DNA from: Galerina marginata
Lineage: Eukaryota > Basidiomycota > Agaricomycetes > Agaricales > Galerinaceae
Length of the DNA stretch: 64,000 nt
Direction: 5' to 3'
Assembly: GCA_023014335.1 (NCBI GenBank)
Contig: JAECYW010000010.1
Location: forward strand, 744,001-808,000
The position numbers and the translations under genes are program-made. Positions 23,415 through 35,253 of this stretch are shown here, one piece after another; position 1 is the first letter of the stretch, and every line of letters begins with the position of its first letter. Below the pieces are notes generated by a model. That model saw nothing but the letters and a program-made list of their open reading frames with translations, was not told the origin of the DNA and searched no databases.

Positions 23415-24735
23415 ATGACTGTCGCGTCTTTTCAACTCAACCACAACATGCCCGTCGCAACCTCTTCGCGTCGTAAGCCTTTGCGCCGCCAGAACTCGGA
23501 AGATATCGAAGATGTTCGTAATACTCAAGCTAATGGAAACGATGACGAAGTCAGCGACGAGGATCGCCCTCGAGTTTCGCGAAAAGTTAAGAAGGAGAAA
23601 AAAGGAAAGCAGAGGACCGAGCCTGAAGACGACGACGACGACGTTGCTGCAGCTGAAGATGAAGATCCCGACGAAGATGATCGCATTGACGTCGCAAATT
23701 TTCCTGACCAACCTTTGCAAAGGTCGGACTTGCACAAGTTGAAGGGTATTGCTGACGATTGGCGCAATATGCAAACTCAAATTGGTCAGAGATGGGACAT
23801 ATATAAGGACGTTGCTGGTGCCATGGCTGAAGCCGGAGAAGAAGATATCAAAACCTCAAAGGTAGATATTTGACGTGTATTGTTGCTTATAGCGCGCTCA
23901 TCCTCTCCGTTTAGGATTTGCGAGAGTTGGATCGTGCTATGAAAGAATTTCTCGACATCGATGCCGAAATGACGGCGCATGCTGGGTCTTTGGATGCCCT
24001 CTATCAACAAATAGCGCGAAACGAGCAAATCGTGAGTATCATACCAATCAAATAAACATATCTCATTTATGCATGGTCCTCCCAGGTTGATGCTGCGACG
24101 AGATATGAGGACAGCTTACAGGAACGGCAGGAAGAGTATTTGGGCAAAACCACACGCCAAAAATACGCTCGCAACCCAAAATATATTGACTTCCACTCGA
24201 ATATTTGGGTACGCACACACATCCCTTCTCCTCCTCAGACCGTCTCTTAATGACAGACCGTAGGATGTGCACCATCCCACAGAACCCATGCCACCTCTCA
24301 CCGACTTCATAGATAGAGGTCTGTCTTGCATGTTTGTCGCATATATCCAGACCATTGAAATTTCGATGCAGAGGACGGAGACGACGATGACGATGATGAC
24401 GACCTTGAAATGGGCGGGGCTACTCAAAATTACGACTGTCCCATCACCTTGACTCTTTTAGTTAACCCCGTTACATCGTGAGTCCCTCTATGTCGTCTCC
24501 AGCAGTCGTCCTGACCCTGCTTTCTAGGAAAGTCTGCAAACACAGTTTTTCCGCAGATGCCATCAAAGAGCACTGCCGAAACGGACTTGCCAAGTGTCCA
24601 GCTGCTGGATGCAACAAGTCCTTCAGAGCGTCCGATTGTGTTTCTGATGCCGCCCTTGCTAAAAAGGTTAAAGTTTACGCTCGCCGTATGGCAGCGGCAG
24701 CAGAGGACAGCGATGCTGAAGAAGTTGTTGACTGA
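23415..24735 (+). CDS. NSE2: SUMO E3 ligase Nse2/Mms21, SMC5-SMC6 complex
   Basis: SP-RING SUMO ligase that is part of the SMC5-SMC6 DNA-repair complex in the nucleus. Exon 1 (23415-23861) encodes an acidic, low-complexity N terminus (a run of Glu and Asp) and then a helical segment WRNMQTQIGQRWDIYKDVAG. Exon 2 (23915-24031) and following exons continue the coiled coil (DLRELDRAMKEFLDIDAEM, RQEEYLGKTTRQKYARNPKY) that binds Smc5. The C-terminal SP-RING reads YDCPITLTLLVNPVTSKVC then KHSFSADAI and CPAAGCNKSF, giving the Cys/His zinc ligands of the zf-Nse family. Stop TGA 24733-24735 after an acidic tail. Six short introns, all in phase. Its promoter is shared with uS12m. Confidence 0.92.
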
Positions 24736-25295
24736 TCACCCCCTCTCATTATTTATTCGCGCTCAAGCCCGTAAGCGGCTCGTTTACCCTACTTTATGTC
24801 CTTTCTTCTTGTACATACTTACCCGTCCCCATATTGTGTATACTCGCGCGTGCCTGCATCGTGGCTTTAATGTATTGTACAATTTCGGGTTTCAATGTCA
24901 GCTTCAAGCTATAAGTATATTACATTATGCCCCTTGACCTCTCAATATGCGGCATATTGTAGGCATGTTCAACAGAAGAATCAACGTATTGCACGTTCAG
25001 ATGTAAGGCAGCCCACGTTTGAGGGAACAAAATCGTAACTACCTAATCCATTCGGTTTTCTCGATGCTAAAAACCTTATCCAATACTGCGGACATGGTCG
25101 GCGAAACTATCGACGTTTCAACCGTTCGAATATCTTGCATTGATGTGTCAAGATTAAGTTCGTGGAAGGCAAGCAATCTATCCATCCATCCAGACACCGG
25201 AAGGTTTCCTCTTAAAGAATCGGTCGTGTGCTAAGACCAGATCGTAGATTAGAAAGTGTATCCTCTCAGGTATACAAGACGGATTAACTAGGCTA
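24736..25295. other. Convergent 3' intergenic region
   Basis: 3' flanks of NSE2 (+) and RPN13 (-). Short frames only; no coding or RNA feature recognised. Confidence 0.5.
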
Positions 25296-26510
25296 TCAAT
25301 CTGTATCCATGCTGTTGTTTCTCTCCCTATCGGCTTGCTCCTGGATAGCCCTTAGGAAGGGACCAACTCCCGTCCCAGCCTCTTCAGGGAGACCAAGAGT
25401 TCGAACAAGGCCGCCTAGCAGACCGGTCCGCAGTGCTTGATCGAAATTCGAGACGGCGGCCCTAAATTGGGGCGAGCTAGACGGAATAAGTATAGAAGTT
25501 AAAATGTATTCTAAGCCATCAAGAAGTAGACAACGAGCTTACTGTATAATTCGCTGAAGAACCTCTGCTGACGGTGGGACAGGCAGATCGGGGGGAAGAT
25601 GAGGAAAGAGAGCTGGAATTAGCTCCGGGTGATTGTTAAACACTGGAGCCAGATTGGCAGGCGTTAGGATATCCGTGAGAGATACCTCTGGAGCAGTGTT
25701 TACCAGTTAAATAATTGTCGTAAACTGAAACAACCGAGGAGCGTACCAGGTACGGATTGGCCTGCGCCTGGTCGGCTTGAGATGGATGTCAGCATCTGTG
25801 AGAGAGTGGCAAGCTGTTCTGGTGTCGCCTCAAAGCCGCTTTGAGCAGTTGATCTGCCATGAGGTGTAAGTAAAGCATATTGGACCAAGTGGATAGGGCA
25901 TACGAAGAGGCCGAGGGTTGGGTAGCTGCGGTCGAAGTAGATGCTTCTGGACCGCCGCTGGAAATAGGAATATTCCACCTCAGGTCGAAATCAGGATCTT
26001 GCAGAAGGCCATTGACATTCTCCGTGAATTCAGCGTCCCGAGCCGGCGATGCGTCCTAAGCAATGGTTTCAACAGGGATCCGAGGGATTTCGGAGAACGA
26101 CAAAGTTACCTGCATCCAGAACTGGAGAAAGAGTTAATGTCTGCTCAGTGCAGTAAATGGAAAAGTATTGCTCACAAAGTGCCGCTGGTTTGATGAAGAG
26201 AACTTGAGGACATAGACTCGGCCTTCAGTTTGAGCAACTTTCACGAATGAGGCATCAAAGGGAAACAGAATGAGATCCTAAGTAAAATGTATTAGAAAAA
26301 ATATAGTGAATACGGCAAGTAAATGAATACAACCTCTTCGATTGTGTCCGTCGTCCGATTCTTCCAAATGAAGTGCAACAATCCGTCATCTCCGTTTGTG
26401 AGGTAGACAGCGCCTTTAGTGGGACTGGGTTCAACTAGATGGGTGCCTTCTCTCCTAAAGGCTCTTCCGGCCTTGAAGGCAAGTAGTATTTCAGAGTTGG
26501 CGATGGACAT
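25296..26510 (-). CDS. RPN13: Proteasome regulatory particle ubiquitin receptor Rpn13
   Basis: Ubiquitin receptor of the 26S proteasome lid/base (human ADRM1), which also recruits the deubiquitinase UCH37. The N-terminal Pru domain is spread over the first exons: LLAFKAGRAFRREGTHLV, KGAVYLTNGDDGLLHFIWKN, DLILFPFDASFVKVAQTEGR, then RVYVLKFSSSNQRHFFWMQ. A Ser/Thr-rich linker follows. The C-terminal DEUBAD-type region reads VSLTDILTPANLAPVFNNHP, LIPALFPHLPPDLPVPPSAE and FDQALRTGLLGGLVRTLGLP. The end is ERNNSMDTD, stop 25296-25298. Introns are short and in phase. The start at 26510 lies 72 bp from the ATG of the divergent coiled-coil gene, so both probably share one promoter. Confidence 0.93.
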
Positions 26511-26582
26511 AGCCTACGGGTTTACAGAAAGTCGTTGTGAGTGTCCAAGTTGTTCGACGGTCACCGCGACGCGTCAGTGCTT

Positions 26583-27096
26583 ATGGCTGACTTTGAAAGT
26601 CCGCTCAGTCCAGTGATCACATCATCGCTCAGTACCTTCACAATCTCTGTTGTCCCAACCATTTCCTCACAACTTGGGAGATTGGAATTCCCATCCATTC
26701 AGCTCAGGGACCGAATTCCTCCCTCCATGCAATACAATGATTATTCCCTTGAAGAGCGTCCGCCCTGGGGAGTCGTTTCGCCCAAAGATGGAGGAGACCT
26801 TGGACTCGTAAGGGACACGCTGCGGAAAGAGCAAGTCATAAAGTTAGTCACTCGCCCTATTCACCAGGTCTTGTACTAAAGGCATCCCATGTGTCAGAGA
26901 CATATTGGCTGCCCAAGAAGACCTCAAGGGTACGAATTTATTCCAATTGAGTAAGAGAATAACACTAAACTTTTTCCCAGTTATGCTGGCAAAAGTGCAA
27001 ACGGTGCAAAAAGAAGTCGAAAAATTGGCTTCGGGAAACGAGACTCTGCAAATGTACATTGATAACTTGACGGTTCAAATGGCAAAACGAAGATAA
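26583..27096 (+). CDS. Short coiled-coil protein (SCOC-like), 5' part uncertain
   Basis: The last exons are clear: LAAQEDLKGTNLFQL splices (intron from about 26950) to IMLAKVQTVQKEVEKLASGN and ETLQMYIDNLTVQMAKRR, then TAA. This is the dimerising coiled coil of the SCOC family (small Golgi/autophagy-linked coiled-coil proteins that bind Arl GTPases in animals). The upstream exon from ATG 26583 (MADFESPLSPVITSSLSTFT to about 26800) looks coding and ends at a good GTAAGG donor, but its phase does not fit the coiled-coil exon. Either one base is wrong, an exon is missing, or these are two genes. An ARL8-like GTPase gene lies about 0.3 kb downstream on the other strand, but no functional link is claimed from that. 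Confidence 0.6.
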
Positions 27097-27359
27097 ATCT
27101 GTCTCACCAATTATTACTATGCCAGCTCGCAAAGAAAGTCACAGACCATTGAGGTGATTTACGACCAATCCAGTCTCATGTTAAGTTAGTGGTATTACAC
27201 TAAAATAGTAGTAAGCCTGGGGTGTATGTCCCAAGTATACCACTACATTATTATTACAATTCCTTTCGTGTATTTTACAGACTCTAAATGAACGTGGGCA
27301 AATAGGGAAATATCCTAATCGTGGTTATCCAAACCGGACAGTCGCTGGACAAATAGTAT

Positions 27360-28486
27360 CTAGTGACTCCGACTTGCTAGCCATTGCAATACGATATCGC
27401 TACGAATCCGACGTAAGGGAAAAGGAAGTACTATCACGAACAGGAGGAACGTACAGATTGTGTTGGCTCTTCATGGAACACTATCCTTCTGTGAGAATAT
27501 GAGTGCATCAAACAGTTAAAACATTTCCATACCGAATAACACTGGGAGGTGGATCAGACGAGGTATGGCAATAAGATTAGTCACTCACAGAAACAGGTCG
27601 GTCTGAAATCTTGTCCAGTTGTCTGGGACGAAGTCAGTCATACAGAAGCGCAGTCTAAATGGAGAGCTTACAAGTTTTTGATTAGTTCTTTGACTGCGGC
27701 ATGGCCGGTCAGGTCATTTTTGTTTCCAAGCTAACATCAAATCAATCGAAAGTGGGGCAGTGATTCGACGATGTGAAGCGTACCACTAACAAGGGTACTC
27801 CGGTGAGAGTTGGTTGGCTCAAGAGCTGGTGCAATTCAAAGCGGGCTGTGTTGAATTTGTCGTGCTGGATGGATGTCAGGTCACAGAGGGGTAGAGGAAT
27901 AGTAAGGACTTCACATCCACCGAGTCTACAACAAAGCTAAAGGCTATGAGGCCAAGCATTCTTCGGAGGTAACTGAGTGAGAAGAACTCCTTACACAATG
28001 GCATCTACTCCGTTGCAGTATCGCTCCCACATTGAACGGAATTTTGGTTGACCTTCGTATATGTGAGTAAGCACTCTGGAAGAAGCGCACCCCAGAAAGT
28101 ACCTGCAACATCCCATATTTTCATGGTAACATTTCCTTTCCTAATCTTGCGGAAGTTAAAAGCAACGGTTGGTACGACGTCTTCGCTCCACTTGCATTCC
28201 ATGGTCATTACCCAAGATACGCCCGTCTACAAAGAACTTACTTGTCCGGAGGTGATGACATTGACAAAGGATGTCTTCCCAGAAGCCTTATATGCTGTTC
28301 AGGGCGATTCATCTCAAAAATAAAGGTGATATCTACGTACCTGTAACCCGACGACAGCGATTTCTGCTTGTTTCGAGAAAAAGAGACTGTTTGGAGGGTA
28401 CGTCAGAAGGACTCGAGCTAATTGTGTGGAGGCAAGATTAAGTACCCGCTAATCCATTGAAATATTGAGGCGAAAAACCCTGGCAT
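27360..28486 (-). CDS. ARL8: ARL8-type small GTPase
   Basis: Arf-like GTPase that in other eukaryotes drives lysosome or vacuole positioning and tethering. Eight or more short exons: [29 protein letters not shown], then [15 protein letters not shown] (P-loop GLQASGKT), [20 protein letters not shown] (switch I threonine), [20 protein letters not shown] (switch II, WDxxGQ), [29 protein letters not shown] (NKxD), [12 protein letters not shown] and [12 protein letters not shown], stop 27360-27362. The MWERYC text after the GQ and the short N terminus without a myristoylation glycine are hallmarks of Arl8. The WDVAGQ motif differs slightly from the more usual WDIGGQ. The intron-rich structure hides it from single-frame searches. 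Divergent from PET127 with a 279 bp spacer. Confidence 0.9.
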
Positions 28487-28765
28487 TTGCGGAATGAAGT
28501 GGTATTACTGAAGTGGCCGGAATGATGAAGCTCACTGCGGACCCTTTCTCCAAAAATGGAACGCAGTGCCGGGTTAGTCGGTCCGCCAACTGCTATATAC
28601 ACGTGACCGCAATTGCCTAGTCACGCCCATTGTCTTTTTTTGAAACGCCTTCAACAGCTTCAACTCCAGCATTCGACACGGCGGGCCCAAGATTCCAGCA
28701 AGCTCTGTCGAATCTGCGCGCCAGTCGGTTTATTCTATACTTTTGGCGAATAATATTGTGCTCTC

Positions 28766-31763
28766 ATGAGCATCTGGACATCCTCAACCCGCCTGTTTAC
28801 TTCATCACAATGCTTTCATGTTACAAGAACTCTAGTCGGAGAGTGCTCTTCGAGCGGGGCAGCGAGGTATCTCCGGTCTAGGCAACATAACCTCCTCTAC
28901 TCAACAAATGCGGCTGATAACGCGGCTCCATCCCAATCTTTGCCTACAAGTCCCCCCAGGCCGTCAAGCGACGAATCTCAGCCAGGCTCGTCCATAAGTG
29001 CTCCTCCAAAGCCCCAGTATGATCCCTCAGACAATAAACTAGGCCACGAGACAGAAAAATCGGAAACATTTGCCGACCATTTAGTTGGGCTTCTTAAAAA
29101 GAAGGAGAGAGAACGAAAAAGGCGGCGGAAACCACACCGAGCCCCGACAAAAAAGAACGACATCAAGGTATCGGAAAAGAAACCTCAGCAGCCCCTTGAA
29201 AGTAGTGACGGTCTAACAAAAGCTTTACATTCGTCAACAACGGTGAGTACTTCGGTTGCTGTCAAGGCCGTTCTTGTCTAAATAGGTTGCAGAGCACGCC
29301 AACTTTTGATTGTTACATCGTCCGCGAAAGTTGGAAAGGGGAACCGTGGAGCAGTATGTGAACTTCTTTGCATCGATTTCAGAAGCCTGATTTATGCAAC
29401 AGTCACCGAGAACCCAACGACCATCAATCAGCCTCCAGACGTTTTGCGTTCCACTCCACCGCATACAAGTCCCAAAGAAGTTTCTCAGGAGGGATCCATC
29501 GGACCTAGTAACGAGAGTGTGCTGATTGGTGAGTACTAAAATTTAAATACCCTGCTATCTCCTTAATTGCACGCATTTTAGACGTGGCTCCGAAGTCAGA
29601 ACATCTCCCCGTGGCCACACTTGCTCATGGACTGGATCGCATTTTATTCAAGTATGGCCTTTAATTTCATTTCCTTCTGAACACTCAATTGCGCCTTTCA
29701 CAGCCCTGGGGTGCATTGGCTTCGAGACCCACGATCTCACGTTTATAATTTTACGCCTTGGCTGGAAAGGATACCCAAAGTTAATGATTTTGCCTTCGAA
29801 CGCCTAACGGGGTTTATCAAAAGCTCTCGTGATGAGGTTTGCTGTAAATCTTTACCGCAACGGCCACTACTAACTATTGCTACCATTACTCAGGACCTAC
29901 GTGCGCTTGCCAGGCAGGAAGACAAACTTTTCGCAGGATCAACATCGTCTCTATCTGGGATGTTGAGTCACATATACTTTCTATTATCCGAGTACAAAGA
30001 AGTGGACTGCACCGTCTTAAGTCAGCACTTTAGAAATGAAGTAAATTCAATTTCTCTCTTCTCGAAGTTTATTTATCTTGTCTTTTAGTCTACGGGTTTC
30101 ACGGCTGGACAACGTATGCCTGCAATGGTCATGCTTAACTATAAGGACGGTATTTATGCAATCGACTCACACTCTGCAGAGTGGGACGATCCGGACAAGA
30201 ATGTCCTGACATGGATGGTACAGTTTATTGAAATCATGTACCCAAAAATCATCCCATTGACCATTTGTAGGGTACTCTCCTTGAGAATTTCTTGACCAAA
30301 CCACCGGAAGAGTTCAAGAATTTCATGAGAATCGAGTCAGAGCCAATTCAACCGGGCGAAAAACCTATGCGAGAGGCATTTCGATTTGCCAAAGTACGTG
30401 ACTCCTCATATGACCTGAATGAAAAAGTGACAAATTTCTCCAGTCTGATAAATTTGTAATGCGCTCTCAACTGGATTGCCAAGACGATAGACTTCCTGGT
30501 ACTGGAGTCTTTGATATCAAGACCCGTGCTTGTGTGTCAATCAGGATGGATATCCTGAATTATGAAGTCAGTTGCACATTACTCTTGTTCCGTGTTCGTT
30601 ATTCTCATTTTGCTTGGCCAGGAAAATTCAGGTTATTTTATTAGGTCGCAATATGGCATATTTGAGAGCTTTGAGAGAGAATATTACGATTTAATTCGTT
30701 CGGCATTTTTGAAGTACACGTAAGTCGAGTTCCTCTGTCCGGGTATGGATTATGTGCTAACATTTTACCTAAGCTTCCAAGTAAGGATTGGGAACATGGA
30801 TGGTGTGATGGTTGCCTACCATAATACAGATCGGATATTCGGTTTCCAGTATATTTCCCGTGACGAAATGGATGAGCGGCTCTTTGGGTCTACTCCTGGG
30901 ATTGGCGACAAGATTTTTAATCATTCCATAAAACTCCTCGAAGCCATCCTTGAAGAAGCAGCCAAATGTTATCCTGAGCAAGTCAGTGGTTGTGCTGTGA
31001 TAATTACCTTTTATTCAACGATTTCTTATGGTCTCTAGTCCGTCATATGTGGTTTCGAGACTCGCCTACCAGGTAAAGTGCTTGATGTTTTTGTTCAACC
31101 CGCGGATTGGATCGGCGATGAAGACCAAAGGCCTATTATGAAGTTAGCCGTCACCCTTGATCATGAATTAAATGGCACCGTTGTCCGGGCAAGCACTGCA
31201 TTGAAATCAACAAACGAGGAATGTAAGTTCCGCATTGTCTAGTGTCCTGATTGCTGGCTGAATGTGAGGCAGGGAAAATTAATTACCAGATCTATCGTGT
31301 CAAGTTGTCGGAAGACGAGATCAGATCTGACTACAAGACGTTCTTGCAGCACAAGAAACGAACGCTCGTTTTACCTTCGGATATTCCTCTCGAAAAGGCT
31401 GAGGAATTCTGGGCTAGCCTTAACTTTGGCAACAAACTACCTGAAGGGCAGGCTAAGCTGTTCAGACCAGAGGCCTTCTCGCTGGCAACCTCTTCTGTTG
31501 AGAAGTACCGCGAATTAGCAAGGGAGGGTCGACTCTTTTCGAGCCAACTAGAGGCGTCCTTAGCTGGTCGAGCAAAGGTTGTTCTTGGTCATGGTGTCTA
31601 TGAGGAAGAACCACTGGCCCTTGACGGAGTGTCAGCTCCACTTTCGGAAAATGTTCCGTTGTCCACTCCTGAGCCCAGTCCTTCTGAACCTCCTGTTATT
31701 GACCTCGACGCCGTTGTAGGTGGGCAATATGTGAAGGATGAAGTGAAGAAACTGTCGGATTAA
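28766..31763 (+). CDS. PET127: Mitochondrial RNA-processing protein Pet127
   Basis: Membrane-associated mitochondrial protein needed in yeast for 5' trimming and turnover of mitochondrial mRNAs; the fold is related to PD-(D/E)XK nucleases. Start MSIWTSSTRLFTSSQCFHVT is a clear presequence. A disordered linker with a Lys/Arg block (KKKERERKRRRKPHR) follows. The conserved part starts at LATLAHGLDRILFNPGVHWL and includes YNFTPWLERIPKVNDFAFER, RMPAMVMLNYKDGIYAIDSH, SQLDCQDDRLPGTGVFDIKT, ACVSIRMDILNYE and RIGNMDGVMVAYHNTDRIFG. GTGVFDIKTRA holds the nuclease-like acidic residues. The tail is acidic and Pro-rich, stop 31761-31763. One exon junction near 29240-29300 is uncertain. Confidence 0.92.
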
Positions 31764-32471
31764 TGGTATTGTTTCAATTTTGTGGTTATCAATCTTGTAT
31801 CTAACTTCGTCGAATAGACATAAGGTTTTCAAGATCGTCAGCTTGACGACACATCCTTGAGCACGCCAAGAGAACTTATGACTGAGTTGTCCGACCAACT
31901 CGTGCCCTTACCACTTCCTGCAGTCAACACTTCGGTCTCGCAACAAATAGACTCGTACATCTGGAAACTATTGTACCATTTAACGTATAATCGTCACAAA
32001 TAATAGGTATTAGAGCCAGCGCATGCTCTCAAATTATGGGGGCCAATTTCATTGAAGCCCCACAATCTATCCCTATTCTACCGAGTACTAAGTAGTCGCG
32101 ATCGGCGCGTTGCTGTTGATTACTGTTAAGCCCATGTGAAACATCGACCGAGTTATCCAGGTCAAGCCAATTAAGGTGATAAGGAACGGAATTTTGAAAT
32201 TGCAGCTACCACACTTCTTCCTGCATCCAAGATTCCAACGGCCATCTACGTATTAATTTTTATCGCAATCTCGTTAGAAAACAGCAGCTTTCCACAGGGC
32301 CAGCCCTAGTTTGTTATGAATGTACGTACACCCGTGTGCCAAGACATGAATGAGCACTGATTTGTTGTGATCTTTCAACAGCCGTCCGGGGAACCCTCAA
32401 AGTCCTCCCAGGTAAGCTTTTCTTTTTATTTTTAACGCCGGGGTCCCTTTTCCTGCGTCCAAAACGACAAC
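31764..32471. other. Intergenic, possible upstream leader exon at 32316
   Basis: PET127 3' flank, then promoter of the stress-protein gene. ATG at 32316 followed by GTACGT, with a small exon SGEPSKSSQ before GTAAGC near 32412, could be an alternative first exon set for the next gene. Confidence 0.35.
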
Positions 32472-34718
32472 ATGAGCGCGGACCACCAACATGTTCCCAA
32501 CAAGCGCAGTTGGCCGTTCATACCCAGGCCAGGCAGCAGCAGCTCTACCAGGTCCAGCCTTAATGGGCTCAGGCCCAAGGAGGTCGTTGTTCCAGAGGGT
32601 AAAGAATTGGTCCTCACGGATTCTCCTGTATCACCCCCTCCCGAGAGTTCTTCCGTCGCCGTTCCTACCCCAACATCGGCTTCAGAGGCTGGATTTCCGC
32701 GCTCTGCGACTTTAGAAACGACCCCAGGCTCAAGGCCTTCAACACCGAAGAGGTGGTCCACGAAATCCTTACTGACCTCTTCTCCAAAGACTTCTCCACA
32801 ACCTCTCGACCAGCAAGCTTCTCAGGTCGTCCCCAATGCTCTCGAGCGTAGCACCTCTCCGCAGCAAAGTTTGCCTTTAGCCAAGTCACCCGACCCCACT
32901 AAGAATGGCGGAGCCTTCGGCAAATCTTTTTCTTCTATGATGGGTGGCCTATCGTCCCTCTCCCTCTCCAGGACAAGTACCAGAGACAGTGCTAATGAGG
33001 ATAAAGACCGGGGTCGATCTATGCTCAAAATGAAGCGTATTAAGTCTGCCTCCCAAGCCCCAGCAGACGATGAACGAGAGCGCAGCCTCTCGCGTGCCAG
33101 GTCCCAGTCCCCCTTTTCCTTGCGTCGTTTCCGCGCCCGCGAGGTTTCTCCCACACCGGAACCTGTTCGTATGAGTCCAGTCAGATGTCGAGCTGTCGGA
33201 TACTGCTTCTTCAGTCGCTCCGCGTAGCACGGCCTACACGGATGACGATTCAGGTGATGAAGGTATAACCGATGCAGAGACGGACGAAGCATCTTCCAGT
33301 GGGGAAGAAGATACATTTGATCCTATTACGGAGCGCAACACTGAACGCAATGCCCTCATCCCCCCAGTGCCGACAGACGCTTTGAGCGCTGCTCATGAGA
33401 TCGAAGATCCCGACCCAGTCGGCGAAGGAGTAAACATTGTCGTCGCTCCGGAACCTTATTTTCCAAGTTCTCTCAACGCCTTAGGTACAAATTCACGAGG
33501 AAAAAGAAATCCTCGGAGACGCAAATCCTGTCAAAACGCACGAACCTCTACCATTCAACACCTCAAGACCTATATTTCAGAGAGACAGATGTACGATCAC
33601 ACTAATTCAAGGTGATCCTCAGGCAAAACTTGGCGAGCGGAGAAAGAGGCAATATGTCGTTGCAAGTGATCTCAGTGAAGAGAGTAGATATGCAGTAGAA
33701 TGGGGTATCGGCACCGTCCTGCGTGATGGCGACGAGATGTTGATCGTTACAGTCGTTGAAAACGAGTCGAAAGGTTAGTTACTTCTAGCCTCATTAGCTT
33801 TGTGTTGTTAACAAAGGTTTCATCAGTCGATCCCGCTATTCCCAATGCCGCTGATCGTGCAGTAAAACTCAGAAGTCAGCAGGAGGTCCGCCATTTTACG
33901 AAACCCACTTTACTTCTTTACTGAATTTAAACTTATTTTAGCGCCAAGGTTTGGCATATATCCTTGTCCGTCAAGTGACAGGCTTGCTGCAGCGTACGAA
34001 ATTAAATGTCACCATATCTTGTCAAGCATGGCATGCCAAGAATTCTAGACATATGTTGCTCGGTAAGATCAACGAAAAAGTTCCTTTCTCACTCTGACGT
34101 AACCTAAAGATATTGTGGATCATATTGATCCTACCATGTTAATCGTTGGGTCTCGTGGTTTAGGCCAACTAAATGGGTAAACCCTCATGCCTATTGACGT
34201 GAAGCTAAGTTAATATCCACCCATATAGAATTCTCCTCGGTTCAACGTCCCACTATCTCATCCAGGTACGTGAGTGTTTTATTCCTCAAGGATGTACTGA
34301 CCGACATCTGCGGATAGAAATGTTCTGTGCCGGTTATGGTCCGTGATCCTTGTCGTCTCCTGCCAGTATGACTTACCTACTTCGACTGGTAACTTTTCAG
34401 GTTGCCCGCCGTCGTCTTAAGCGCCCTCCTAAGAAATCAGCCCACCTCTCTACGCACCGCGTCCATATCTCGCTGGCGGAAGCTGGAATCGACCGTGTCG
34501 CTGCCAAAGTCGATCAAGACGTGCAAATTATGCGCGATGAAATACAGAAAGACGATAACCGCCGCGATGGAGGTCCAGGAAGCAGGAAAGACCGGGCATT
34601 CGAAAATGTCGTTGAAGGCGATGCAGCTGAAGAAGGAGAAGATGAAGATGATAACGATAACGAAGATGAACCCATAGGCTGTAAAGGTTGCTGGCTAATC
34701 TTAGACCTCCGGCTTTGA
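32472..34718 (+). CDS. Universal stress protein (UspA) domain protein with long disordered N terminus
   Basis: Start MSADHQHVPNKRSWPFIPRP. The N-terminal third is Ser/Pro-rich with many SP sites and RS-type repeats. An acidic segment DDDSGDEGITDAETDEASSS precedes the Usp fold: RQYVVASDLSEESRYAVEWG, DGDEMLIVTVVENESK, GLAYILVRQVTGLLQRTKLN, then IVGSRGLGQLNGILLGSTSH and CSVPVMVARRRLK. The G-x2-G-x9-GS nucleotide-loop pattern (SRGLGQLNGILLGS) is intact, so ATP binding is likely. The C terminus is acidic. A frame break at CC 33177-33178 must be resolved by dropping one C (giving RMSQSDVELSD); a 37-nt intron is the less likely alternative. Function in fungi is poorly defined; stress signalling is inferred from the family only. 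Confidence 0.83.
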
Positions 34719-35253
34719 CCAGGTGCAGTGACTGTCTTGGCAACTTTCTCGGTGCTCTTACCACGACACTCTTTCCACAACTCTTCACACTACATAGGGC
34801 TTTCAGCATTCAATTCTACCGTAAATTATTTCGGCTTTCATCTTTATATAATCACACTGGGTTAGTTTGAGGCAAGACCATTAAGACGGAGAATTCTGAG
34901 ACTTGATATCAGTTGCCACCAATGGGAGGCGAAAATCGCGCTGAGAGATTAACGAGAATGTCATGTCAAAATTTCGCGCCACCAGTTTGCCACCAAAAAT
35001 AATGCCGACTACCAGATAATCCGCCGTAAGGATTAAGTACATTCGCTGTACGATTCGTTCATTCGGAAGTGCTGATAAGCATGTGTATGGCTTATAGTGA
35101 GCACCTGCAAGGAACGGATCACCCCAGCTGCAAATGTGACGCACTCTTAGAGAAGAAGACAAATAAAACATCACAAAGATTTCATATGTTGCGGTTGATA
35201 TTCAAAAGATACGTCCCAAGTCCCATTAAAACATTCGTAGTCTACAGTATGAT
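34719..35253. other. Convergent 3' intergenic region
   Basis: Between the UspA gene (+) and the M3 peptidase (-). Only chance frames seen. Confidence 0.5.

Noticed and set aside
33144..33180. Possible 37-nt intron in the UspA gene
   Set aside because: Weak GTTTCT donor and unusually short; one extra C in CC explains the frame with conserved RMSQSDVELSD text.
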